DNA of 56,195 nucleotides from Flavobacterium sp. Root935 (GTDB lineage Bacteria; Bacteroidota; Bacteroidia; Flavobacteriales; Flavobacteriaceae): NCBI RefSeq assembly GCF_001429295.1, contig NZ_LMJL01000012.1:1559990-1616184 (forward strand), given 5' to 3'. Below the pieces are notes generated by a model. The model searched no databases and was not told the DNA's origin. It worked only from the letters and a program-made list of their open reading frames with translations. Position numbers and translations under genes: made by a program. The stretch's first letter is position 1, and each line of letters opens with the position of its first letter. This document shows, piece after piece, positions 18,394 to 27,209 of the stretch.

Positions 18394-19883
18394 AAACAAA
18401 TGAAAATGGCGAATTAGAATTTAGTGATAATGTTACTGGTGGTTCTCAGGATTTACAATCAGTTCTAGAAAATGGAGCTTTTGCTGTATTTGATGGTCGA
18501 AAAGTGATTTCTCTTTTTTCAGATTTAGCACCAGAAGATATCCTTTTGAGGGCTTCAAATGAAGATAATAGTAACATGTGTGCTCTTGATATAAATAAGG
18601 ATTTGGTAAATCTTTTTTTTTATAAAAATGGCGTGCAAGGAGGTTTAAGTATTCAAGATGGATTACTTAAATTAAATCAATCGACTGCTGGATCTGCAAA
18701 TACTCCTAATACAAATACTTCATTAAGTTTTGAAGCACCTGTAGGAGATTTAAATGATGGTGGAACTGTTATAAAAATTCCCGCAAAGCCTTCCAGAAAA
18801 GATGAAAACAACAACCCAATTCCTTATAAATTAGCAACTTTAGATGATGTTTCTATTCCAGTTTCAGCAACAATTCCAGGAATTATAAACAACACATCTC
18901 TTCAAGAATTAGGGGGAGTAGATAAAACAATATATGGAGTTAGAATAGGTAGAGGAAATTACTCTGGAACAAATAGTAATACGGCTTTGGGCGGAAATAC
19001 TCTTTCATCTAACATATCAGGTATACGTAACACTGCGGTAGGTAGATCGGTATTACCCGCTCTAACCACAGCAAGTGATAATACAGGTTTAGGTTCACTT
19101 ACATTGAATAGTGTAACTACTGGAACTGGGAATACGGGATTAGGATCTTCTAATTTGTATTATACAAAGACAGGAGGTTATAATACAAGCGTTGGTTTTG
19201 CTACAATGCAGAATAATATAACTGGATCATATAATACAGCTTTAGGTGGAAATGCAGGATTTAGAATAAATTCAGATTTTAACATTGCTATTGGTTATAG
19301 AGCTTTTGGTAGTGATGTTTCGCTTCCAGCACCTTCTACAGGGCAGTATAACACTGTTATTGGATTCCAAGCAGGTAGAGATTTGACAACAGGTTCGAAT
19401 AATATTTTAATTGAAAATATTACAAACGCAAGTATAACATCTGGAAGCAATAATATTGTTTTAAATCCTCGACAAAAATCAGGAATAAATACAGGAAGCG
19501 GTAATACTATTATAGGCGGTTTTGATGGTGCATTTGCTCCGAATGATTCTGAACTAGTAGTTTTAGCTACTGGTACAGGTAAAATTGCTATAAGAAAAAA
19601 TACCAATGATGAATTAATTGCACCAACATTAACAAAAGCCCTAATCGATTCGGGAGGTGCAAGATCTTTAATTACTAAAGAATATTTAGACGCTACTTTA
19701 GATATTATCGGTTTAATTAATAATTCTACAAATACGAGTTTAAACGCTGCAACATTAAATTCTACATATCCAAATGCAAGACAAGGATTAAGAGTTTATT
19801 GCCCTTCCATCTCTGGAGGAGCATTAATGTACGAAAAAACAGGAGACAACTGGATTCAATTTGCAGTTACAACCGTGCTTTAA
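18327..19883 (+). CDS. Tail-fibre-like protein with YadA-head-like repeats (module copy 2)
   Basis: This 518-aa protein starts with the shared module (residues 1-34) and has no signal peptide. Residues about 60-180 are unassigned. Residues about 205-380 contain repeats of the type NT(A/S)(L/V)G with loops between (for example NTALGGNTL, NTAVGRSVL, NTGLGSLTL, NTALGGNAG, NIAIGYRAF). This is the left-handed β-roll pattern of YadA-type trimeric head domains, also frequent in tail fibres of Bacteroidota phages. The last 70 residues (ARQGLRVYCPSI, ALMYEKTGDNWIQF) look like a fibre tip. A trimeric receptor-binding fibre is the most likely role. The module DNA is nearly identical to that of the next gene. 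Confidence 0.7.
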   Translation: MDTNYNRIKVADLETNQPDKILKTNENGELEFSDNVTGGSQDLQSVLENGAFAVFDGRKVISLFSDLAPEDILLRASNEDNSNMCALDINKDLVNLFFYKNGVQGGLSIQDGLLKLNQSTAGSANTPNTNTSLSFEAPVGDLNDGGTVIKIPAKPSRKDENNNPIPYKLATLDDVSIPVSATIPGIINNTSLQELGGVDKTIYGVRIGRGNYSGTNSNTALGGNTLSSNISGIRNTAVGRSVLPALTTASDNTGLGSLTLNSVTTGTGNTGLGSSNLYYTKTGGYNTSVGFATMQNNITGSYNTALGGNAGFRINSDFNIAIGYRAFGSDVSLPAPSTGQYNTVIGFQAGRDLTTGSNNILIENITNASITSGSNNIVLNPRQKSGINTGSGNTIIGGFDGAFAPNDSELVVLATGTGKIAIRKNTNDELIAPTLTKALIDSGGARSLITKEYLDATLDIIGLINNSTNTSLNAATLNSTYPNARQGLRVYCPSISGGALMYEKTGDNWIQFAVTTVL

Positions 19884-19908
19884 GCATAAGTATATAGAAG
19901 AACAAAAA

Positions 19909-19989
19909 AAATACCACAAAAAATGGATACAAATCACAATAGAATAAAAGTGGCTGATTTAGAAATAAATCAGCCAGATAAAATTTTAA
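19909..19989 (+). repeat. Fibre-module DNA repeat, copy B
   Basis: Partner of 18313-18393 with three mismatches in 81 bases, including the bases just before the start codon. It carries the same inverted repeat: GGCTGATTT at 19952-19960 and AAATCAGCC at 19967-19975. Confidence 0.8.
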
Positions 19990-21953
19990 GCACAAACTCC
20001 AATGGCGAATTGGAGTTTAGTGATATTGATGCGATTAAAATTGATAGTTACAATGGTTTAGATTATACTGAAGAAGGAAAAGTTTTAGATGCTAGACAAG
20101 GGAAAGTTTTGAAAGATCTTATTGATAATATAAATACGATAATTGCGTCCGACAATATTAACTTAAATAGTCTTCAAGAAGTAGCGGATTCAATTGAATC
20201 AATAAAAATTTCGATTACTAATATATTAACTAATTATTCAAATAATAGGTCTTGGGCCTTAGGCATTGACAGTGTGTCAACACAAAACTATACTTTAACT
20301 TTCGATGATTATAAGAAAGTGAAAGTTTTTACAAATGCAAATCCAACAAACTTTATTATACCGATAAATTCGGTCATTCCAATTCCTATAGGATATGAAT
20401 TTGAATTTACACAAAAAGGTGATGGAATTGTAACAATTGGAGGAAGTGGAATTACTTTTTTGACGAATATTTCTTTGGCAATGGTAAAAGGGGAAACAAG
20501 GATTTTACGAAAAATTGACACTGATACATGGACAATAAGGGGCTCAAAAAACGATATCTCACAGCTTAATGATTCAAATTTGTTATTAAGTCCAAAAATT
20601 TGGAACACGATTTTTGTAAACAATATTACAGGAAATGATTCTACTGCTCAATTCGAAAATCCAAATAAACCATTTGCAACTATGCAAAAAGCACTTGAAT
20701 TCCAATCAAGTTTAGAAGGATATTTCCCCTTTGATATTAAAATAATAATTACAAGTGGTGGGACTTATAATATGGGACAAAAGATGTTGTCGAATGGACC
20801 AAACAGTGAAACCAATATTTTACTTTATAATGTGAACATTACTGGCATAAAGGGCACTCCAACACTTGTTTTTACTAATGGAATAGATGTTGGAAGCACA
20901 ACATTAAATAATGTAAATATAATACATCAGCAATTGACAAATGTTCCAATTAGCGGCGGATTAAAATTTAACGCTGGTAATCCAAATAGCTTTATAAATA
21001 TTAACTCTATTAGATTTAGTAACATTACTGGTTTAGGAAACGTTTTTAGTCCTGCTGGTTTATTTCAATATGTAAAAATAAATAATATAATTATTGATAG
21101 TACATGCACTAATTGCCAAATAGATTTGTCAAGAATTAACACTCTCACTTTTGCAAAAATTGACAATATAACAAACAATGCTAATTCTTTTTCGGCAAGT
21201 AGCTCGAATAGCATTTTTTCACCCCCTTTTCAAGATTTTGAATTCAGTTCTATTACCAACAACTCAACTGTACCAATTAGTTTATGGGGTGAATGGTCTT
21301 CAACAACAGCTACAATTAAAATTGGAAATATAAGCAGTCCCAATGCTTTAATGAGAATTCCCCTAGGAATAGCTGCGGGAGATTATGGTGTAAATACAAA
21401 ACTTAAAATACATTTTAAGGACTCAATAATTAACAACTGCTGGCTTTCAGGAAATACTTTAAATAGTCAATGTTATGTATCAGGAAAAGCAAAATTTAAT
21501 TATTCTCTGCAAACTCCATTCATGACCATTACCAGAAGCCGATTAAACACAGACTTTTCAAACAAGGATACTTGTGTTTTAAAAGATTTAGAATTAGTTA
21601 TTGATTACTCTATTACACCAACAAATCCAATAATATCCATACCAAACGCTATTAACAATGGTTCTGCAGGAATGACAAACGGAGAAGCACAGGTGATTTT
21701 AGAAAATGTTAAAATTAGGACAAACTCACCAGTTGAAATATTTAGAATTCCAGCCCCGAGTAAATTGGACACACCGCGACTAATTGTTTTTCGAGGTTTT
21801 AATTCTTTTGACAATTCTAAAGAGCTGATTAATATAGCCGTAACACCAACGGAACCAAAATATATAATATCTCAAAAGGCAACTATTTATCATCCTTTTA
21901 ATGTTCTTAGCAATAATCCTTCTTTAAGTATAACTCAGGAGCAATCTTATTAA
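19923..21953 (+). CDS. Tail-fibre-like protein with β-helix-like region (module copy 3)
   Basis: This 676-aa protein starts with the shared module, followed by a GKVLDARQGKVLKDL stretch (about 53-67) and a short coiled-coil-like segment. Residues about 120-200 are a β-domain of a type common in phage fibres (YTLTFDDYKKV, then GDGIVTIGGSGITFL, TDTWTIRG). From about residue 235 the sequence VNNITGNDST, NPNKPFATMQKA and a GGTYNMG strand opens a long Asn/Ile/Ser-rich region, typical of a right-handed parallel β-helix used to bind or cleave surface glycans. No catalytic residues can be named. There is no signal peptide. Architecture closely parallels the next gene, so the pair probably arose by duplication and diverged in the C-terminal part. 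Confidence 0.7.
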   Translation: MDTNHNRIKVADLEINQPDKILSTNSNGELEFSDIDAIKIDSYNGLDYTEEGKVLDARQGKVLKDLIDNINTIIASDNINLNSLQEVADSIESIKISITNILTNYSNNRSWALGIDSVSTQNYTLTFDDYKKVKVFTNANPTNFIIPINSVIPIPIGYEFEFTQKGDGIVTIGGSGITFLTNISLAMVKGETRILRKIDTDTWTIRGSKNDISQLNDSNLLLSPKIWNTIFVNNITGNDSTAQFENPNKPFATMQKALEFQSSLEGYFPFDIKIIITSGGTYNMGQKMLSNGPNSETNILLYNVNITGIKGTPTLVFTNGIDVGSTTLNNVNIIHQQLTNVPISGGLKFNAGNPNSFININSIRFSNITGLGNVFSPAGLFQYVKINNIIIDSTCTNCQIDLSRINTLTFAKIDNITNNANSFSASSSNSIFSPPFQDFEFSSITNNSTVPISLWGEWSSTTATIKIGNISSPNALMRIPLGIAAGDYGVNTKLKIHFKDSIINNCWLSGNTLNSQCYVSGKAKFNYSLQTPFMTITRSRLNTDFSNKDTCVLKDLELVIDYSITPTNPIISIPNAINNGSAGMTNGEAQVILENVKIRTNSPVEIFRIPAPSKLDTPRLIVFRGFNSFDNSKELINIAVTPTEPKYIISQKATIYHPFNVLSNNPSLSITQEQSY

Positions 21954-21964
21954 TTTAAAACCAA

Positions 21965-23839
21965 ATGAGCACAAATCACAACAGAATAAAAGTCGCTGAT
22001 TTAGAAATAAATCAGCCAAATAAAATCCTGACCACGAACTCCGAAGGGGAATTAGAATTTAATAATATCAGCAATATTAAAGTTGATAATTATAATGGAT
22101 TAGATTACACTCAGGAAGGCAAGGTTTTAGATGCAAGACAAGGGAAAGTTTTAAAAGATTCTTTAGACAATCTAAATAATTCTCTAGATATAAAAGAAGA
22201 CAAGTCTAACAAAGTACAAAATATTGAAGAAAACAAAAACTCAACATCTGCTTTTCCAAGTATTAAATCATTATATGATTGGAGCAAAAGTATTTTTAAA
22301 ACATGGCTAACAGACATAGAGAATTTTTCGTCTACTGCATATACACTAAATATTGACAATATTAATAAGACAACAATTTTTTCATCATCAAGCCCAATTA
22401 CAATTACCATTCCTTCTGATTCTGTAGTTTCATTACCTATTGGAACAAAAAAAGAATTTGTACAAAAAGGAACTGGTTTAGTCACAATTAACGGCTCAGG
22501 AATTTCTTTTATAGCAAATATTCCTTTAACAATGACAAGTGGAGAAACTCGAACATTAACAAAAATTGAGAATAATACTTGGATTGTAAATGGAAATAAA
22601 CAATCTTCGCAAATAGTAAAAGGAGTTTACTTCGTTTCTTCGACCGGAAATAATTTAACTGCCGAACCAGAAAACCCAAACAAACCTTATCTAACATTAG
22701 ATGCAGCGATAACATCCTTTTTTGCAGATCCTAATTCAACATACATACAGATTCTCTCGCCATCTGTTTTTTACATTAATGTTGCCATGAATAACGGAAC
22801 TACAAAAAAATTTGACTTAAGAAGCGAATTCGAGTGTACAGTAAACGTGATGACAACTAATATTTATACTGTAGATAGGCAATATTTCAATGTAGAAATA
22901 CCTATGGGAGGTATTAATTTCAATCCCAACACTTCATCAAGAAATGGTTTTAATAATTCATTTGTAGACATTAAATCTTCTTGGATTGAATTTTCCAGTA
23001 CTTATCAAGCTGGTTCTGGAAACTCTTCCGAAGCTAACTTAGTCTGTAAAATTTTAAATGTAAAGATAACCAATCCTGATGGAATTTTTAGTGGTACTGG
23101 AGGATCTAGAAAAATAAACATAGAAGCTAATACTATAAATTTTAGAGGTGCAACATATCTAGTCGGGTCTTTTATGAATTTAACTTTAGAATTTGATAAC
23201 TTAACTCATGATAGTTCATTTCTACTTTTAAACAGTGCTTTTACATCTGGTGATATTAACCATGGTAGTATTTCATCAGTGGTACCTCATGTAAATTCAA
23301 CAAACTTTAGTTATTTGTATGGTAATAATGTCAACATTAAGTTTAAAGGAAATGCTCAAATAAATTCAAATATAAGCATAAATAGATTTAATTGTAATGG
23401 AAGTTGTATCATAACAGGTATCGCAAAATATACAAATTCTGATCAGTTTATTGCAGGCGGAAATAACTTCCCTGGTTTGATGTTTATTAATGCAAACATT
23501 ACAGCTAAAAACTTAATAGCAGGACGAGATTTAACCAAATCAATATTATTTTCAAATTGTACATTTACTCTTTTAGGAGGCTGTTTAATTTCGTATGTAG
23601 AAACACGTTCATCGGTAAACTATGATGAAATCACAGCTGAATTCGTTGGCAGCAATTATATTATTGTCCAAAATGACAATCAATATATTACTTATGATGA
23701 ACCTTTTTGGCTATCTACTAATCAGCCAACATGGAATATTAAAAATGGTATTTTATTTACTAATGGAGTAATTTCAGCAGGAGTAAATATACAGCGTAGA
23801 AATTTGAATCAGTATAATTCAACAACAATTATCTTATAA
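21965..23839 (+). CDS. Tail-fibre-like protein with β-helix-like region (module copy 4)
   Basis: This 624-aa protein starts 11 bases after the previous gene. It has the shared module (1-34), the GKVLDARQGKVLKD stretch, and a helical linker (about 70-95). The same β-domain follows at about 120-210 (YTLNIDNINKT, then GTGLVTINGSGISFI, NNTWIVNG), and then a β-helix-like C-terminus opening with VSSTGNNLT, NPNKPYLTLDAAI and a strand with VFYINV. The C-terminal 380 residues differ strongly from those of the 676-aa neighbour apart from pattern. No signal peptide or catalytic motif is visible. It is the last gene of the + strand block; a terminator follows at 23974-24017. A receptor-binding fibre variant is inferred. 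Confidence 0.7.
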   Translation: MSTNHNRIKVADLEINQPNKILTTNSEGELEFNNISNIKVDNYNGLDYTQEGKVLDARQGKVLKDSLDNLNNSLDIKEDKSNKVQNIEENKNSTSAFPSIKSLYDWSKSIFKTWLTDIENFSSTAYTLNIDNINKTTIFSSSSPITITIPSDSVVSLPIGTKKEFVQKGTGLVTINGSGISFIANIPLTMTSGETRTLTKIENNTWIVNGNKQSSQIVKGVYFVSSTGNNLTAEPENPNKPYLTLDAAITSFFADPNSTYIQILSPSVFYINVAMNNGTTKKFDLRSEFECTVNVMTTNIYTVDRQYFNVEIPMGGINFNPNTSSRNGFNNSFVDIKSSWIEFSSTYQAGSGNSSEANLVCKILNVKITNPDGIFSGTGGSRKINIEANTINFRGATYLVGSFMNLTLEFDNLTHDSSFLLLNSAFTSGDINHGSISSVVPHVNSTNFSYLYGNNVNIKFKGNAQINSNISINRFNCNGSCIITGIAKYTNSDQFIAGGNNFPGLMFINANITAKNLIAGRDLTKSILFSNCTFTLLGGCLISYVETRSSVNYDEITAEFVGSNYIIVQNDNQYITYDEPFWLSTNQPTWNIKNGILFTNGVISAGVNIQRRNLNQYNSTTIIL

Positions 23840-23973
23840 AAAAGCTTCATATATTTATTCCATTATATTACTATTTAAAAATAGGATTTATTTTATTTAA
23901 ATATAACATTTAGAATTGTAATCAAAACAATTATAATGGAAATATTTTACAGAGGTAATTTTAAAACTCAAAT

Positions 23974-24017
23974 AAAAACCCAACTCCAAAATCAGTTGAT
24001 TTTGGAGTTGGGTTTTT
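23974..24017. terminator. Strong bidirectional intrinsic terminator
   Basis: The arms 23974-23994 and 23997-24017 are complementary over 21 positions with a minimal loop. The stem has an A-run at one end and a T-run at the other, so it can terminate transcription in both directions. It closes the fibre block, whose last gene ends at 23839. Confidence 0.85.
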
Positions 24018-24157
24018 AAAATTAAATACTAGAGCCATTCACTCCCTCTTTCTTACTTTCATATTCCAAAGATTATCCAAATTCAATTGAAATGGAATTA
24101 CATATTTTCAGAAAATAAAAAAATAAGCATTTATTTATACTTTAAAGCTAAATCCAA

Positions 24158-24188
24158 ATAAAAAAAGAGCTGCTTGCCGACAGCTCTT
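24158..24188 (-). terminator. Intrinsic terminator, - strand
   Basis: AAGAGCTG (24165-24172) pairs with CAGCTCTT (24181-24188) around an 8-base loop. Read on the - strand the stem is followed by a run of seven T. It would end transcripts of the M16 peptidase gene. Confidence 0.75.
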
Positions 24189-24274
24189 AAAAGGTCTTTC
24201 ATAGAAAATGGCTTACTAATTCAGATTCTAAAATGAAATAATGAAAGACGATTACTGATTGATGATTTTAGTCT

Positions 24275-24333
24275 CAGTTTACAGTCACAGTTTACAGATT
24301 AGGTTACTAACTGAAAGCTGTGACTGTAAACTG
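24275..24333. repeat. Inverted short-period repeat behind the peptidase gene
   Basis: CAGTTTACAGTCACAG (24275-24290) is perfectly complementary to 24318-24333, with 27 bases between. The left part also repeats directly with a period of 13 (AGTCTCAGTTTAC, AGTCACAGTTTAC). It lies 12 bases behind the peptidase stop codon. A related element is at 27158-27206. Confidence 0.7.
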
Positions 24334-24345
24334 CCACTAAAAAAA

Positions 24346-27135
24346 CTACTTCAACGGATTACCGTTTTGGTCAAGAGAACCAGATTTGATTATAATCATT
24401 TTATCCAGTTGGATGTATTTCTTAATTGCATCGTTTACTTGCTGCAAAGTAGCCTTTTGAATGTCATTTGGGTATTGGTCAATATAGTTTGGCTCTAAAC
24501 CTCTTTCAATAAAACTCAAAATTGTTCTTGCCATTCCGTTTGTAGTCGACATGCCAACTTTAAAACTTCCTATTAAGTTGGTTTTCTTATTTTCTAATTC
24601 TTCTGCCGTAATTCCATTTTTTACCCATTTATCAACTTGAAACATCGTCGCGTCTAAACCTTTTTGAAATAACTCTGGGTTGAAAGAAGCATTTACAAAC
24701 CAGTAACCACCTGTCTGAATATTTCCGCCAATTCCTGAAGAAATGCTATAGGTCAAACCATCATTATCGCGAACTGTCTGCATTAAACGTCCTGCAAAAC
24801 CAGCTCCCAAAGTATAATTAGCAATATAAAACGGAATATAATCTGGATCGGCTCTTTTTAAACCTGTAAACTGTCCTATAAATAATTCTGCACTTGGCTT
24901 TTCTGGAATTGTTACGACTTCTGTTTTTGCCGAAGATTTTGAAGCTTCTTCAAATTTTAAGTTTTCTGAAACTCCCCCATTCCAATTTTTAAATGATTTT
25001 TTTAATGAAGCATTTAAATTCGCTCCATCTGTGTCTCCTACAATTACCAGACGCATTGATGTTGTTCCGAAATATTTTTTGTGGAAAGCTTTAACTTCAT
25101 CCAACGTTGCAATCTTAATATTCGAAATATTATCTTCAACGTTCAAGCTGTAATTTGGATTGTTTTTTGGATAAATGGCTTGAGATAAAGCAATGCTTCC
25201 TCTTTCGCCTGGATCGTTTAAACTTTGTTGTGTGTTTCCGATAAACTGTTGTTTTAGATTTTCAAACTCTTTTGTATCAAACAACGGATTTCTTAATTCT
25301 TCAGCCAATAAAGCAATTACTTGATCTAGATCTTTTTTCAAACATTTAAATCCAATATTTATTTTAAATGTTGATGCATTGACATTCAAGTTTACTCCTA
25401 GTTTTTGAAGCTTTTCTGAGAATTTAAATTTATCATTTAAAGTTGTTCCTTTAGACAACATAGAAGCAGTTAAAGCTGGAATAATCGGGTTTTTATGTTC
25501 TCCAGAATAATTTCCTAACGAAATGCTTGCTGCCACTGTCACAAAATCTTTAGCAGAAGTTTTAACAGAAACTACATCTATTCCAGAAACTTTTTCTCTT
25601 TTATAAACGGAGGCTGTTTTTTCAATATTTTCTTTCGAAATACTTTCCTCTAAAATATTTTTTATCGGTGAAGCAGCCACAGATGAACTTTCTTCCTGTA
25701 CATGTCCTTCCTCTGAATGTCTGTAATAAAATGGTCCGTTTTCTGGTAAAAAATTATTTGACTGAGCTGTTTCTTTATTTTGAGAACCTGACTGTTTCGG
25801 AATGAAATATCCGGTTGTACTTTGATCTTCAACTAAATATTGCTGCGCTACGCGAATAACATCTGCCGGAGTAACTTTTTTCAAACGGTCAACTCCTGTA
25901 ATGTAATCTGTCCAGTCTCCAGCTGCAATGGCTTCGTTTAATTCGGAAGCAATAACACCAGAACCGTCACGTGCCAAGATTGTTTGTGCGCTAATCTTTG
26001 CCACAACACGATTTACCTCATCCTGTGTTACGCCTTCTTTCTGAATTTTAGCTACAACTTCAGCTATTTTAGCATCGATATCTTCATGTTTTGATGTGGT
26101 TGGAAAACCAACACCAATTGTAAAAAGTCCGACTTCTTTAAAATTCGTTGCATTTGCATACGTATAAACTCCCATTCGGGTATCAACGAAAGTTTTGTTT
26201 AAAATAGCCGAAGGACCTGAACCAATGATTTCTCCCAAAATATTCAATGCCGGAAGATCTTCATGCAATGCACCTGGAATTTTATAGGCTTTGTTTACCA
26301 CACCCAATTCTCCTGGTTTTCTAACCACAATTTTACGAGCTCCATACTGCTGAGGCTCTTCTGTATATGGCTGAGGCATGACCTGTGGCGCTTTCGTAAT
26401 TTTTCCGAAATACTTTTCAATCAATTCAAAAACATTTTCTTTTTTGAAATCTCCGATAATTGTTAAAGTTGCATTATCTGGCCAATAATAGGTATTGTAA
26501 AAGTTTTTTAAGACTTCAATTGGCGCTTTTTCAATATCTGATTTCCATCCAATTGTTGAATGATGATATGGATGTGCAATATAAGCGGAAGCCCAGATTT
26601 CTTTATCTAATAAACTGTTCGGATCGTTTTCACCACGTTCAAATTCGTTTCGCACAACTGTCATTTCCGCTTCTTTATCTTCTTTTAATAATAAAGAATT
26701 TCGCATTCTGTCAGCTTCGATTTGAATCGCCAATTCGATTTTATCACTCGGAAGTGTTTCAAAATAATTGGTACGGTCGTACCAAGTTGTCGCATTTAAC
26801 TGCGCGCCTGTATTTTGAAGGACATCAGTAATTGTATTTCCGTTTTTTTTGTTGAAAGTCGGAGTTCCTTTAAACATTAAATGTTCTAAAAGATGCGTTG
26901 ATCCCGTGTTTCCTAAAACTTCATGTTTTGATCCTACGCGGTATACAATTTGTACCGTTGCAACTGGCGAAGCGTTGTCCTGCAAAAGCAAGATATTCAT
27001 TCCGTTGGGCTGATATAAATATTCTTCGATTCCGCCGACTTCTTTAATTTTCTTAAAATTAACCGATTTATTCTGCGCAGAAACAAGCGTACAAAAAGCT
27101 AATGAGCAATAGCCCAAAAAGATGTATTTTTTCAT
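24346..27135 (-). CDS. Secreted M16 family zinc peptidase, two-domain
   Basis: This 929-aa protein has a signal peptide (about 1-20, ending LVSA before QNKS) and is probably periplasmic. The first M16 domain carries the inverted zinc motif HLLEH at residues 81-85, with the third ligand expected near E164 in VRNEFE. The second half (from about 520) is the usual inactive M16 partner domain that closes the chamber. The length fits pitrilysin/insulinase-type fused proteins, which degrade short peptides. It is the last gene behind FecR, SusC, SusD and two thioredoxins, separated from the upstream gene by 74 bases that contain an inverted repeat. Location next to a SusC/D pair suggests that it processes imported peptides; this is inference. 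Confidence 0.88.
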   Translation of the reverse strand: MKKYIFLGYCSLAFCTLVSAQNKSVNFKKIKEVGGIEEYLYQPNGMNILLLQDNASPVATVQIVYRVGSKHEVLGNTGSTHLLEHLMFKGTPTFNKKNGNTITDVLQNTGAQLNATTWYDRTNYFETLPSDKIELAIQIEADRMRNSLLLKEDKEAEMTVVRNEFERGENDPNSLLDKEIWASAYIAHPYHHSTIGWKSDIEKAPIEVLKNFYNTYYWPDNATLTIIGDFKKENVFELIEKYFGKITKAPQVMPQPYTEEPQQYGARKIVVRKPGELGVVNKAYKIPGALHEDLPALNILGEIIGSGPSAILNKTFVDTRMGVYTYANATNFKEVGLFTIGVGFPTTSKHEDIDAKIAEVVAKIQKEGVTQDEVNRVVAKISAQTILARDGSGVIASELNEAIAAGDWTDYITGVDRLKKVTPADVIRVAQQYLVEDQSTTGYFIPKQSGSQNKETAQSNNFLPENGPFYYRHSEEGHVQEESSSVAASPIKNILEESISKENIEKTASVYKREKVSGIDVVSVKTSAKDFVTVAASISLGNYSGEHKNPIIPALTASMLSKGTTLNDKFKFSEKLQKLGVNLNVNASTFKINIGFKCLKKDLDQVIALLAEELRNPLFDTKEFENLKQQFIGNTQQSLNDPGERGSIALSQAIYPKNNPNYSLNVEDNISNIKIATLDEVKAFHKKYFGTTSMRLVIVGDTDGANLNASLKKSFKNWNGGVSENLKFEEASKSSAKTEVVTIPEKPSAELFIGQFTGLKRADPDYIPFYIANYTLGAGFAGRLMQTVRDNDGLTYSISSGIGGNIQTGGYWFVNASFNPELFQKGLDATMFQVDKWVKNGITAEELENKKTNLIGSFKVGMSTTNGMARTILSFIERGLEPNYIDQYPNDIQKATLQQVNDAIKKYIQLDKMIIIKSGSLDQNGNPLK

Positions 27136-27157
27136 TTTTTTGTGATGTTATTTTTTT

Positions 27158-27206
27158 AGTTTTCAGTCGCAGTTCCACTGGAAACTGAAAACTGTGACTG
27201 AAAACT
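27158..27206. repeat. Inverted short-period repeat between tlpA-like and M16 genes
   Basis: AGTTTTCAGTCGCAGT (27158-27173) pairs with ACTGTGACTGAAAACT (27191-27206) with one G-U. It belongs to the same family as 24275-24333 and begins 3 bases behind the stop codon of the 378-aa thioredoxin gene. Confidence 0.65.
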
Positions 27207-27209
27207 AAT

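Larger units (their letters stand above)
23840..24345. other. Convergent intergenic region with terminators and repeats
   Basis: This 506-base region between the convergent fibre block and the peptidase gene has no supportable gene. It contains a bidirectional terminator (23974-24017), a - strand terminator (24158-24188) and an inverted short-period repeat (24275-24333). Confidence 0.7.

Noticed and set aside
24259..24498. Small + strand gene overlapping the end of the M16 gene
   Set aside because: It lies mostly inside the well-supported peptidase gene and over an inverted repeat, and has no recognisable features.
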